Source: Loripinus fragilis
Lineage: Eukaryota > Mollusca > Bivalvia > Lucinida > Lucinidae
Length of the DNA stretch: 64,000 nt
NCBI GenBank assembly: GCA_964019695.1
Contig: OZ026515.1
Location: 72,675,644-72,739,643 of the forward strand
Direction: 5' to 3'
Part shown: piece after piece, positions 12,431-24,317 of the stretch
How the letters are laid out: every line of letters starts with the position of its first letter
Numbering within the stretch: the first letter of the stretch is position 1
The notes under the pieces: generated by a model
The model's input: the letters and a program-made list of their open reading frames with translations, nothing else
What the model was told of the DNA's origin: nothing
Database searches by the model: none
Made by a program: the position numbers and the translations under genes

Positions 12431-12699
12431 AGAAACTTTTTGTCAAATAAACTATTATGATACATGTCTTCTATTTTGGCATTATTTTTGCTTTTTTGGA
12501 TACGTTTAAAAGGTCAGGTTGTAATATTGCAATTTTATAATATTTTATGAAAAGAATAGAGGCATGTTGATAAATCAGGATGAAAATGCTCCCTTCGGTA
12601 TAGAAGCTCCTCGGGACCATAGAATGTCACACAGAATGTCATCAATAACCACAAGCGAAATCAAGTTACCCAGATAATGATGGCAGCAAATTCTGGTCA

Positions 12700-13760
12700 C
12701 ATCATCAACGACTATGTATTCTCCCATAAAAGCTCCACCCTTTCATCTTCACTTACTCTGAATGGCAGTCTTATCTGTCCCTTTCGATCTTGCCCATGCA
12801 GTGACGACCGACGCTGTGGTGGATGGTACTGTTTTTATTTCAATATTTCGTCCTGAAGGTGCTATGACTATTTCACAGACGTCTTTGTTCTGGTAAACTC
12901 CAAAGAGGCAGTGGAGCATGAAGACGGGTTACATTCCTAACAAGAAATCCTAGCAGCTGGACTGCCTTCCTTCGTGTAGATTTGAACAAGCAGGCGCTTG
13001 TGTTGACATGGCCAAAACTTGAAGGACATAACGCTTCCACAGGAAAAAACAGCTATTTACCACAATCCTTGGTAGCTGTGCAAGTTCATTATCTGATGCT
13101 GATGTTGATACAGTAACCCCTGCTCACACAAAGAAACTAGCACTAGACTTTTCCTACATGTGGCTGCTACCACCATCACTGTTCATCATCGAGTGATTGT
13201 TAGAACCAGTAGATTAAGCAATATTGTAGTTCAAGGCGTCTCGACATTTGTGGCCCTCAGACAGCAGATTGGTGAGCTCTGGATTGTATTTGGATTACGT
13301 CGGCGTTTCACAGCTGCTCATCAGCCCTAACCCAAACCGAGATGATTAGAACTCACACAGATATGCTTGAGAGATTCAAAACAAATCACTATAGTGTTTA
13401 CAGAGTGGTGGTTGCAACAGTAGATGATGCTAGACTCTGCCTATCTCTACAAAAAGAAAGAAACTTCGATCACAAGCATCCAAGCAGTGATGTTCTGCAT
13501 CAGCATTTCCTCAGAGTAGCATACCAGAGTGGACATATATTATATCGGGTAATGCAATCGAAAAATCTACAGACAATTGTTACATATGCAGTTAAAATTA
13601 ATCTCTAACGAACTGGGGATATCGGCAAGGTTCTCCTGACTACGCGCCAACTTAAATTTATATCACAATTCTCATCGATGAACTTATCTGGGCTTATTAT
13701 TTTCACAGGTATGTAAAAGAGATTGCAAGTTCCTTGCAAGTATTGCTTGCATTGACAACC
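12700..13760 (+). pseudogene. Decayed copy of a recurrent uncharacterised invertebrate protein
   Basis: An open stretch 13124-13330 reads SHKETSTRLFLHVAATT, then HHRVIVRTSRLSNIVV, STFVALRQQIGELWIVFG and RRRFTAAHQ. This matches a family known from many invertebrate genomes with the pattern HEEADTR..LH, (V/I)RT.DTDVVVLA, ELW.AFG and FRY..AHE. Here the DTDVVVLA-type block is degraded (RLSNIVVQG). A second open stretch 13342-13605 (ERFKTNHYSVYRV, LHQHFLRVAYQSGH) matches the family's downstream ERFVVLMY and LLQHT.RAAYQ region. A Cys-rich piece VCKRDCKFLA follows near 13710. Family function is unknown to me; copies are often numerous, suggesting mobility. Stops and lost blocks make this a pseudogene. 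Confidence 0.6.
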
Positions 13761-13984
13761 CTGTAGGGTTCTCTTTAAATGTAAAGGTTTGTGTTCCCAT
13801 AATAGTATCAGGATTGGAATCAGACAGCTGGACTTACAGGATTGTTTCGTTAACTATGAATGTTACAGCTCTATGTTCATGATCAAAAACACATTCAAAA
13901 GGCAAAAATGTCAACAGAAATGAGTTCATTAACCTTATATTATCTGGAAAACATGTATAATAATATTTTCTACGACAAAATTAT

Positions 13985-14070
13985 TTTTGGCCATGGGTTG
14001 GACAAGTTTTCCAATTTGGCCGACGGCGACCATCTTGAAATCTTGTATTTGGATAATTCTTTTCCTATTG
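13985..14070 (-). repeat. Right copy of a divergent inverted repeat pair
   Basis: Minus strand reads ATCCAAATACAAGATTTCAA, GGTCGCCGTCGGCCAAATTG and GAAAACTTGTCC, the inverted partner of 12335-12430. Confidence 0.6.
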
Positions 14071-14099
14071 CCTTATGGAGGTTCTATACCAAAGTCATA

Positions 14100-15265
14100 A
14101 TATAAAGTTATAACCTATGATTTTGCACTTAACAGCTCTACTATATGTATTTTTCTGGACATTTTGAGTCACCCTTGATTTTGTAAATAGGCCGTATTAC
14201 CCCTTCAAGCCAAGATAGGCAACACTCCCGAGTTGCAACCTCATGTCTCTAATATTTCAACAGCTCTGGCGTGCTCTTCGATAGACAATCTGGCCATGGT
14301 TTATGTTGTGTTTTTAGTCTGGTCACTCAATGTGCAGTGGAATTTAATTGTTTTTCAAAAATCTATATTTAACCCACGAAGTACACGTGCTGGAAAACAG
14401 AAAATAGACTTGTCGTTCCGTTTGACTGCTCGTGAAATTGTTTCTTTTATTTTATTTATTTAATCAACAGATAATGCGGTGTAAATACCTCGTGTATTGT
14501 TTTTGTGTAAATTAGATGATTGGTATTTGAGAAATTAAAATTTAAGAAGTGGACGGCACGCAAGCAAATACATCTGACCAGTTGCAGAATGAACAGAACA
14601 AGCCAAACCTTCTTTTCGGGATATTTGTCCATTGATGGAAGCTACGTTTGAAATGACATGTAAACATCAAGTAGTAATACAAATTATTGTTTCTGCAATA
14701 ATAAAGAGGCCCGTATGTATACATGTGGTTTGGATGCTGGAGTGCTGGGAACAACCCCCTAGCTGGGCAAATTATTTTAAAATCCATGCAGTTTTCACTT
14801 GTAATTTTGTCTTAAAAGTCAGAATGTTCTTAAGATGCTTACCCATTTTCCTTTCGATTGTTGTTAAATTGCATTAGCTCTGAAATAATTTGCCCATATA
14901 TATCTATCTTATTATTTTGCTCGGTCGTTCACATATTCCAGTGTGTCAAACTATAACTGTGCAAAAACTGTGACATCCAATGACATGCTAACCGTTGTTG
15001 TCAACACTTGGTTTCTACGCGCATGATCTGGCTCATTTAGATTTAGGTACAGGTAACATTAGCCAAGGGGACAATAGAAGGTTGTTAGTTACATCCTGTT
15101 TCAAACATATCAGTTTTGAACCCAAACTAATTATTTGTTGACACATTGCATTCTCTTGGTGACTTTGACATACGATAGAATACACCTTCAGGTTTTGATT
15201 TCCTGAGTATACGTAGGTGAAAATATACGTCGTGGATAATCATTAATTCAGGATATGCCCTTGAC
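14100..15265. other. No gene recognised
   Basis: AT-rich sequence; scattered open frames under 85 codons do not resemble known proteins and show no splice or start context worth noting. Confidence 0.5.
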
Positions 15266-15269
15266 AATC

Positions 15270-15729
15270 ATAGATTGCCGTTGGTGCCTAATGCTTCTGT
15301 TTGGGATCAACTTATTGTTTTTTCTGTGAGCTTTGAGCCCTTCTGTATTGTACTTTCAAAGATAGATGAGAATCGTTGTAAACAAAAAGTGGCGAGTTTA
15401 CCTTGATTTTGGGCTTGCAGGTAGACTCAGTTTACAGTTATATTGAACTTACCACAGATTACTGCATATGTGCGTGGCAGTGAATAGTCATGCTTTACCT
15501 ATTTATAAGAAAAATAGAATTGCCTTATTACTATGCATCTTTGAAACAATAATATTCCATCTCAGCTAGTTTATTTGATTCTATTGTTACCATGTTACCA
15601 TGTGACGATACAGCGATTAAATTAGAAAGCCTTCATGCGAATCGAAACTTTTTATGTGCCTTAACAACAGCAGATTCTAGGGTGAAGTAATAGCCGCTGC
15701 TGTCCGTTCTAAGGTGGTGGTTTTGCTAC

Positions 15730-15740
<11 letters not shown>
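15270..15740 (+). repeat. Penelope-like 3' tail fragment
   Basis: GTTGGTGCCTAATGCTTCTG and TCTGTGAGCTTTGAGCCCTT, then CTTCATGCGAATCGAAAC..AACAACAGCAGATTCTAGGG and CTGCTGTCCGTTCTAAGG. These are the same ordered blocks as in the tail at 6505-6820. Confidence 0.65.
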
Positions 15741-15766
<26 letters not shown>

Positions 15767-15790
15767 GCTGTTGCTACTGCTGCTGCTGTT
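15730..15790. repeat. (GTT)n microsatellite
   Basis: Run of GTT/GCT trinucleotides located where the copy 1 Penelope-like tail has a short GTTGTTGTTG, so it looks like an expansion inside the tail. Confidence 0.85.
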
Positions 15791-16109
15791 AATTTAGGAA
15801 CTAGCAAATATTCGCAGTAGACACCAACTCACCATTGTATCGTAATTGAGTCTGAGGCTTGTTAGGATAGATGTTTAAACAGATGTACATTTTTGTGGCT
15901 ATCAGAGCGAAACGCCTAAACTAATGTAGCTTAATATGTTCCACGCAAAACATTTAGGCACACGAACACCTGATTTTATGTGTCTAAGGAAATGAATTCA
16001 ACCAAATATAAATAATAAAGGTAGTCCCATAAGTATAAAACGCCTATAGTTACCTCCGACGAAACCACTAGGGGACATAAGAATATTGGTTCTAGTTTGC
16101 CCTATTTAA

Positions 16110-16345
16110 GAATGCATGTAGCCCCCCTAACTCTCCCCCCACACACACACCAAAAATGAGGAATAATCGTTATTTAAAGCAACCATCTCTCTCTTCATCA
16201 GCGATATGAAATCAAAACTAGAAGTCACACAACTATTTCACAAAACCAGGACCGCAAAAAGCAACAACAACAAAAACATAATAGGAGCAACATCAAACAA
16301 TGAACTAACAATAATAAGAGAATCAACACATTAGAAGGGTCAGCA
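16110..16345 (-). repeat. Inverted Penelope-like tail fragment before the satellite
   Basis: Plus-strand text AGCAACCATCTCTCTCTTCA, GAAATCAAAACTAGAAG and GAACTAACAATAATAAGAG parallels 52886-53040, itself the reverse complement of the copy 1 tail. It leads straight into the first satellite unit. Confidence 0.55.
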
Positions 16346-16349
16346 GCCG

Positions 16350-19300
16350 CATATACAGGTCGGTTGATAATCAATTGAGTGACAGCAAGAAATGTCATAA
16401 TCACAAATCACAAACAAACCCAGGGTACCGCAAGGAAGACATGTATAACACTAACAGCCACATCTACAGGTCAGTTAATAACCAAGTGAGTGACACCAAG
16501 AAATGTCACTATCACAAATCACATACCAACCCAGGGTGCCGCGAGGAACACATGTATTATAACACTAACAGCCACATCTACAGGTCTGTTAATAACCAAG
16601 TGAGTGACACCAAGAAATGTCACTATCACAAATCACATACCAACCCAGGGTGCCGCGAGGAACACATGTATTATAACACTAACAGCCACATCTACAGGTC
16701 GGTTAATAACCAAGTGAGTGACACCAAGAAATGTCACTATCACAAATCACATACCAACCCAGGGTGCCGCGAGGAACACATGTATTATAACACTAACAGC
16801 CGCATATACAGGTCGGTTAATAACCAAGTGAGTGACACCAAGAAATGTCACAATCACAAATCACATACAAACCCAGGGTACCGCGAGGAACACATGTATA
16901 ATACTAAAAGCCGCACCTACAGGTCGGTTAATAACCAAGTGAGTGACACCAAGAAATGTCACTATCACAAATCACATACCAACCCAGGGTGCCGCGAGGA
17001 ACACATGTATAACACTAACAGCCGCATCTACAGGTCGGTTAATAACCAAGTGAGTGACACCAAGAAATGTCACAATCGCAAATCACATACCAACCCAGGG
17101 TGCCGCGTAAAACATGTATTATAACACTAACAGCCAAACCTACAGGTCGGTTAATAACCAAGTGAGTGACACCAAGAAATATGACAATCACAAATCACAT
17201 ACCAACCCAGGGTGCCGCGAGGAACATATGTATAACACTAACAGCCACATCTACAGGTCGGTTAATAACCAAGTGAGTGACACCAAGAAATGCCACAATC
17301 ACAAATCACATACAAACCCAAGGTACCGCAAGGAAGACATGTAATATAACTCTAACAGCCGCATCTACAGGTCTGTTAATAACCAAGTGAGTGACACCAA
17401 GAAATGTCACAATCACAAATCACATACCAACCCAGGGTGCCGCGAGGAACACATGTATTATAACACAAACAGCCAAACCTTCAGGTCGGTTAATAACCAA
17501 GTGAGTGACAGCAAGAAATGTCACAATCACAAATCACATACCAACCCAGGGTGCCGCGAGCAACACATTTATAACACTAACAGCCGCATCTACAGGTCGG
17601 TTAATAACCAAGTGAGTGACACCAAGAAATGTCACTATCACAAATCACATACAAACTCAAGGTACCGCAAGGAAGACATGTATTATAACTCTAACAGCCG
17701 CATCTACAGGTCTGTTAATAACTAAGTGAGTGACACCAAGAAATGTCACTATCACAAATCACATACCAACCCAGGGTGCCGCGAAGACACATGTATTATA
17801 ACACAAACAGCCACATCTACAGGTCTGTTAATAACCAAGTGAGTGACAGCAAGAAATGTCACAATCACAAATCACATAGCAACCCAGGGTGCCGCGAGGA
17901 ACACATGCATTATAACACTAACAGCCCCATCTACAGGTCTGTTAATAACTAAGTGAGGGACACCAAGAAATGTCACTAACACAAATCACATACCAACCCA
18001 GGGTGCCGCGAGGAACACATGTATAACACTAACAGCCGCATCTACAGGTCGGTTAATAACCAAGTGAGTGACACCAAGAAATGTCACAATCGCAAATCAC
18101 ATATCAACCCAGGGTGCCGCGTAAAACATGTATTATAACACTAACAGCCAAACCTGCAGGTCGGTTAATAACCAAGTGAGTGACACCAAGAAATGTCACA
18201 ATCACAAATCACATACCAACCCAGGGTGCCGCGAGGAACATATGTATAACACTAACAGCCACATCTACAGGTCGGTTAATAACCAAGTGAGTGACACCAA
18301 GAAATGCCACAATCACAAATCACATACGAACCCAAGGTACCGCAAGGAAGACATGTATTATAACTCTAACAGCCGCATCTAGAGGTCTGTTAATAACCAA
18401 GTGAGTGACACCAAGAAATGTCACAATCACAAATCACATGCCAACCCAGGGTGCCGCGAGGAACACATGTATTATAACACTAACAGCCAAACCTTCAGGT
18501 CGGTTAATAACCAAGTGAGTGACACCAAGAAATGTCAAAATCACAAATCACATACCAACCCAGGGTGCCGCGAGGAACACATGTATTATAACACTAACAG
18601 CCACATCTACAGGTCGGTTAATAACCAAGTGAGTGACACCAAGAAATGTCACAATCACAAATCACATAGCAACCCAGGGTGCCGCAAGGAACACATGTAT
18701 AACACTAACAGCCGCATATACAGGTCTGTTAATAATCAAGTGAGTGACGCCAAGGCATGTCACAATCACAAATCACATACCAACCCAGGGTGCCGCGAGG
18801 AACACATGTATAACACTAACAGCCGCATCTACAGGTCGGTTAATAACCAAGTGAGTGACACCAAGAAATGCCACTATCACAAATCACATACCAACCCAGG
18901 GTGCCGCGTAAAACATGTATTATAACACTAACAGCCAAACCTACAGGTCGGTTAATAACCAAGTGAGTGACAGCAAGAAATGTCACTATCACAAATCACA
19001 TACCAACCCAGGGTGCCGCGATGAACACATGTATAACACTCACAGCCGCATCTACTGGTCGGTTAATAACCAAGTGAGTGACACCAAGAAATGTCACAAT
19101 CGCAAATCACATACCAACCCAGGGTGCCGCGAGGAACACATGTATTATAACACTAACAGCCACATCTACAGGTCTGTTAATAACCAAGTGAGTGACAGCA
19201 AGAAATGACACAATCACAAATCACATACCAACCCAGGGTGCCGCGAGGAACACATGTATAACACTAACAGCCACATCTACAGGTCGGTTAATAACCAAGT

Positions 19301-20355
19301 GAGTGACACCAAGAAATGTCACAATCACGAATACATGCCAACCCAGGGCACCGCGAGGAAGGCATGTATTATAACACTAACAGCCACATCTACAGGTCGG
19401 TTAATAACCAAGTGAGTGACACCAAGAAATGTCACTATCACAAATCACATACCAACCCAGGGTGCCGCGAGGAACACATGTATTATAACACTAACAGCAA
19501 AACCTACAGGTCTGTTAATAACCAAGTGAGTGACAGCAAGAAATGTCACAATCACAAATCACATACAAACCCAGGGCACCGCGAGGAAGGCATGTATTAT
19601 AACACTAACAGCCACATCTACAGGTCTGTTAATAACCAAGTGAGTGACACCAAGAAATGTCACAATCACAAATCACATAGCAACCCAGGGTGCCGCAAGG
19701 AACACATGTATTATAACACTAACAGCCACATCTACAGGTCTGTTAATAACCAAGTGAGTGACACCAAGAAATGTCACAATCACAAATCACATACCAACCC
19801 AGGGTGCCGCGAGGAACACATGTATTATAACACTAACAGCCACATCTACAGGTCTGTTAATAACCAAGTGAGTGACACCAAGAAATGTCACTATCACAAA
19901 TCACATACCAACCCAGGGTGCCGCGAGGAACACATGCATTATAACACTAACAGCCCCATCTACAGGTCTGTTAATAACCAAGTGAGTGACACCAAGAAAT
20001 GTCACTATCACAAATCACATACCAACCCAGGGTGCCGCGAGGAACACATGTATTATAACACTAACAGCCACATCTACAGGTCTGTTAATAACCAAGTGAG
20101 TGACACCAAGAAATGTCACTATCACAAATCACATACCAACCCAGGGTGCCGCGAGGAACACATGTATTATAACACTAACAGCCACATCTACAGGTCTGTT
20201 AATAACCAAGTGAGTGACACCAAGAAATGCCACTATCACAAATCACATACCAACCCAGGGCACCGCGAGGAAGGCATGTATTATAACACTAACAGCCACA
20301 TCTACAGGTCTGTTAATAACCAAGTGAGTGACACCAAGAAATGTCACAATCACAA
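16350..20355 (+). repeat. 111/114-bp satellite array, about 36 units, open in one frame
   Basis: Head-to-tail units begin GTGAGTGACACCAAGAAATG, continue CAATCACAAATCACATACC and CCAGGGTGCCGCGAGGAACA, and end ACAGGTCGGTTAATAACCAA. Units are 114 bp (TGTATTATAAC) or 111 bp (TGTATAAC), so frame is preserved. The plus strand translates into a 37-38 residue repeat: VSDTKKCHYHKSHTNPGC, REEHMYYNTNSHI, YRSVNNQ. Runs of up to 354 codons are open (19316-20377), but other units have stops (17341, 17722, 17949, 18379, 19206) or a frameshift (CGTAAAACATG at 17106, 18120, 18907). Most unit differences change amino acids, arguing against protein-level constraint. The unit resembles the reverse complement of the Penelope-like tail end. 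Called a satellite, not a gene. Confidence 0.9.
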
Positions 20356-21565
20356 ATTATGTCTCCCCCTGGAAGGGTAGGGAGACATATTGTTTTCCCC
20401 CTTGCTTCCGTCTGTCTGTCCCTCCGTCCGTCCGTCTGTCTGTATGTCCGTCAAAAAATCGTGTCCGCTCTTTTAACTTGATAACTGTTAAAGATATTTC
20501 CACGAAACTTCATACATTTGTAAAGCACATTCAGACGACGTGTCATGCACAAGAACTATAACTATTGCATGTTTTTTTTCAAATTATTCCCCTTGTTACA
20601 TAACTAAATGCATTTTTGTCCGCTCTGTACGTAGAACACTGTCAAAGCTATTTGGTTGAAACTTCATACACTTCTAGAGCACAATGAGACAATGTGTCAA
20701 GCACAATAACTCTGCTTTGGGTATTTTTTAGTATTTCCTTTGATCATTTTAATGCTCTATAACTTGGTAACCGTTAGAGTTATTTCAACGAAACTTCATA
20801 CATTTGTAAAACACATTCAGGTGACGTGTCATACACAAGAAAAATAACTCTTGCCTGTTTATTTTTCACATCATTCGCCTTGTTACACAACTATATGCAA
20901 TTTTTGTCCGCTCTGTAAGTAAAACAATGTAATAGCTATTTGGTTGAAACTTCATACACTTCTAGAGCACACTTAGACAATGTGTCATGCACAAGAACCA
21001 TACCTCTGCTTTGAATATTTTTGGAGTTATTTTCCTTTGATCATTTGCAATGCTATTTCGTGTCCGCTCTCTAATTTGGTAACCGTTAGAGTTATTTCAA
21101 CGAATCTTCATACATTTGTAAAACACATTCAGGTGACGTGTCATACACAAGAAAAATAACGTTTGCATGCTTATTTTTCAAATTATTCCCCTTGTAACAT
21201 AACTAAATGCATTTTTGTCCGCTCTGTAAGTAGAACACTGTTAAAGCTATTTGGTTGAAACTTCATACACTTCTAGAGCACAATGAGACAATGTGTCATG
21301 CACAAGAACCATAACTCTGCTTTTGATATTTTGGAGTTATTACATTTGATCATTTGCAATGCTATTTCGTGTCCGCTCTATAACTTGATAACCGTTAGAG
21401 GTATTGCAACGAAACTTCATACATTTGTAATGCAGAATCACACGACGTGTCATTCACAATAACCATAACTCTTGCACGTATATTTGTCAAATTATTACCC
21501 TTGTAGTATAACTAAATGCAATTTTGTTATTTGTTTTATTCCTAAAAGGGAGAGACATCTGTTTT
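20356..21565. repeat. Mollusc-type GTCTCCC repeat with internal tandem units
   Basis: Opens with a short palindrome (TATGTCTCCCCC..GGGAGACATA, 20358-20390). It then has alternating blocks of about 150 bp carrying TGTCCGCTCT and GAAACTTCATACA, each followed by a GACG/CAATGTGTCATGCACAAGAA phrase. The pair repeats about every 300 bp (20459, 20617, 20902, 21060, 21215, 21368). The far end has AGGGAGAGACAT near 21550, an inverted partner of the opening. No coding potential. Confidence 0.75.
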
Positions 21566-21569
21566 TTCG

Positions 21570-22150
21570 TAGAACAACTATTCTAGTTTATTACGGTTCT
21601 CTATATCTTAAAAGTTCACCACTCTTTCCAGACAGACATTGATCCCGTTCCAGACAGATATGTGTTTATCCCTTTCCCAGATTTTCAGTGATGACCCCCA
21701 CACCCTAAGTTCCAGACGGACTCTGAAAATAAGACCACTTTGATTTACACATCCCTACCCACACTTATATCGATTGTGCCACTCATCCCCGTGAAAGTAT
21801 TTCCCCATTTTACATAAAGATAATATTCGTTTTCGAAGTATTGTTTGCATTTTAACATTTATGAATAGAGTAACTGAGCATGAAGAAAGTTTTATAACCT
21901 TGGGCCCAGACTAGGCTTTTAAATGCTAGTACATTGAGTCTCGTCGTCAGAGCATTCATTGAGTCAAAATTGAAGCCTCTAGCCCCACAAGATGGCTGTT
22001 CAAGTTTTTTAAATAGTGGCTTTACCATATGCTTTATGTGTGCTTACAGGGTTGTTAGTTTGTTGTTGGTTTGTGTCGGTTTGTGTTTTAGTGAAGAATT
22101 CCAATGTACTTGGTTTATACATATTGTACATTGTATATTAACCTTCTTAG
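21570..22150. other. No gene recognised
   Basis: CCAGACAG-containing phrases recur at 21628-21645 and 21650-21662; otherwise nothing supportable. Confidence 0.4.
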
Positions 22151-22156
22151 ATACTA

Positions 22157-23411
22157 CACTCAACAAAATTCTAATTGGTCACCTTTTAAACTCATTATTT
22201 CTGATCAAGCGCTAATAACATTAAAATGATTTTTTGCCTATATATGTGCAGTTTAATGGGCACTCGTTTAGCGGTCTTTCAGAAAAAAAAACTGTCTTTC
22301 AATCCACGGTTTTTTGTTAATTTAAGAAAAATGGGCTTGAGTGAAGTTTTCATCAAATTTAAATGCAGTTTGTAATAAACTGGTCTAGTCGACTTCAAAA
22401 AACACCAAACATTTGAAATTTTGACTAAAGTAAAGTTTTTACGCATTTTTTAAAATATCACTTTTTCGAGATTTTTGAAATATATTAGTAGCTTGTGTAA
22501 AAATTGTTGTATGCATTTTATTTCATCTGAACAAGATAACCCTAGATAGCCCAAACAGAATCGGACTTGATTCGTCCATTTTGTGATGGCACACATTTTA
22601 CTGCTGCCGCGCACTTCCGGTTTGAATATAAAACTTAAAAAGTCAATTTGACGGTACTTTGCATTATTTTTTTTTTTCAATTTCCAAACTAGAACAGTGA
22701 CGTCTAGTAGTAATAAATAATCGCTGAAAATTCCAATGCCGTATCACAGATAATAAGGTGCACAGAACAGTGCGAACTTCCTATGTAAATTGCATGCAAA
22801 AAGCTGAATTTCAAAGACTGAGCTGCTCGTAGTGTCTGTCGTCATGCTATTACGTAACAGAAATGAGGAGTCTGATTGAAGCGAATCATCTGAAGCGTGT
22901 TCGTCTTTAATCACGGCAGTTAGAAACATCTTCATACAAACAAAAAACAAATGGAAGGCGTCTCTGTGGAATATTTCATATTGTAGCAAAAAATGTGACT
23001 TTTTGAAATGAGGGTACCTTAACTCTAGCATCGTCTGTGCAAGCTGTATCAGTCATTTTTAAATGAAATGACCTGCAGAGTTTCGGCAAGGCCTTGGATG
23101 ATTTAAAGAAGCATGAATTTTGTATAGCCGAATCTTACTTTCAAAACTAACATACTGGGAGCGCAGTGGCTCAATGGTAGAGTGCTTGACTCGAGACCGA
23201 GGGGCCGCGGGTTCGAGCCTCACCGGCGTCACCGTGTTGTGGTCCTTGAGCAAGACACATTTATCCTAGCTTAGTACGGGTTCAACCCAGGAAGACCCGT
23301 CCCTGTTTAACTGAAAGATTGTTGATGGGGCGTAAAGAATGGAATTAAACAAACAAACAAACAAAACTAACGTAAAAATGTAAGGTGACCAATTAGAAAT
23401 TTTGCTCAGTG
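22157..23411. mobile_element. Tc1/mariner-like non-autonomous TIR element with a nested SINE
   Basis: Left end CACTCAACAAAATTC then TAATTGGTCACC; right end, inverted, CACTGAGCAAAATTTC then TAATTGGTCACC. TA dinucleotides flank both ends (22155-22156 and 23412-23413), the target duplication expected for the Tc1/mariner superfamily. The interior has no transposase-like frame; the two minus-strand frames (22450-22680, 22744-23031) are unrecognised. A SINE is inserted at 23152-23371. Confidence 0.7.
23152..23371 (+). repeat. tRNA-derived SINE, copy A
   Basis: Head has pol III boxes: A box TGGCTCAATGGTAGAGTG and B box GGGTTCGAGCCTC. The body has CCTTGAGCAAGACACATTTA and TTCAACCCAGGAAGACCC, with tail GTTGATGGGGCGTAAAG and (AAAC)n. 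A 10-bp direct repeat CAAAACTAAC flanks it (23142-23151 and 23362-23371), a target-site duplication. Confidence 0.85.
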
Positions 23412-23412
23412 T

Positions 23413-24080
23413 AGTTGGTTAGAAACTAAGTTGGTTAGAAACTATTAAATGACCAATTGAACAAAGTGAACCTATCAGAGGCCACTGCAAGAGCTACAAA
23501 CATGTGCCTATAAACTAAGGGAAATAACTCGAAAACGAATTATTGGAATTGTCACAGTGGGGTTGTTCCGGTCTAAATTTTGGTAGGAAGAATTTATCTG
23601 TAAATACAGCTGAATCTCGTAAATTCGAAATCCTCGGGACTAGAGGTTTTATTTCGAATTATCAGTAGTTCGAATTATAAGGCGGTAGACATAAAAATAT
23701 ATAACGCTCCTCCCCCCCCCCCCCCCCCAAAAAAAAATAAATAAATAAATAAATAAAAATATTATCAGTAACATAAGTTTTGGGTGTAAAAGAAACACCT
23801 CATGGAGACGTTTCTTTTACGCACCCAAAACATATGTTATTATTTACAGTTATTAAAAAAGATCATGAATAAGTCATACTCTCTGAATTCAGTATGTGAC
23901 AAATTTATTTCAAATAAGTGAGTATTTTGAAAAAATCGTAGTTCGAATTTACGAGGTTTTATTGTATTCGTTAAAATCCAACCTGCAGCTTATACAATGC
24001 ATTTTCATTTTATTGCGTTTAAAAAGTGTCTTTTCTCGTGTTTGAGTGATTGCCAAAACACGGAGACGTGATTAAGACTG
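23413..24080. repeat. Low-complexity C run and (AAAT)n, with a hairpin
   Basis: Poly-C and (AAAT)n at about 23706-23760. AACATAAGTTTTGGGTG and CACCCAAAACATATGTT around 23770-23840 form a hairpin. The ends (CAGCTGAATCTCGTAAATTC near 23606 and ATCGTAGTTCGAATTTACGA near 23935) suggest another small TIR element. Confidence 0.45.
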
Positions 24081-24083
24081 TTT

Positions 24084-24317
24084 ATGACTAAGTATGTGAT
24101 TTATTATAAAATGAATGCCATAAGGTTGAAAAGAGAGGTTTCTAATCTTCACAAAGGGCCAAAGTCCAATCTCATTAGCATAGGAACTGAAAAAGCAGGA
24201 TTGGCCTCACTTGAAGCATTTTGTAATATAATAGGACAGAAACACGAGGCTACAGATAATGAATTTCTTTCAGTTAAAGGTGTTGAGTTACTCTCTGGTA
24301 CTGGGCAATATTTCTAA
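24084..24317 (+). CDS. Hypothetical open frame, possible exon or pseudogene piece
   Basis: A 77-codon frame reads protein-like (MNAIRLKREVSNLHKGPKSN, SIGTEKAGLASLEAFC, EFLSVKGVELLSGTGQYF) with varied codon use, unlike the surrounding AT-rich DNA. I do not recognise it. No convincing promoter, splice sites or partner exons are visible. It could be a remnant of a longer gene or of a mobile element. Confidence 0.25.
   Translation: MTKYVIYYKMNAIRLKREVSNLHKGPKSNLISIGTEKAGLASLEAFCNIIGQKHEATDNEFLSVKGVELLSGTGQYF

Noticed and set aside
13270..13345. Minus-strand CUGAUGA..GAAA hammerhead-like string (CTGATGAGCAGCTGTGAAAC)
   Set aside because: It lies within the coding pattern of the pseudogene on the other strand, stem II would have no room for a loop, and stem I does not pair well.
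16375..20355. CRISPR-like array
   Set aside because: Units are head-to-tail satellites without unique spacers, in a eukaryotic context.
16375..20380. Long plus-strand frames in the satellite as a Cys/His-rich repetitive protein gene
   Set aside because: A period divisible by three keeps any open unit frame open. Stops and frameshifts occur in several units, and unit differences are mainly nonsynonymous. Reported as a satellite.
22450..23031. Two minus-strand frames as a transposase of the TA-flanked element
   Set aside because: No DDE/D motifs or helix-turn-helix pattern are visible, and the frames are short and unconnected.
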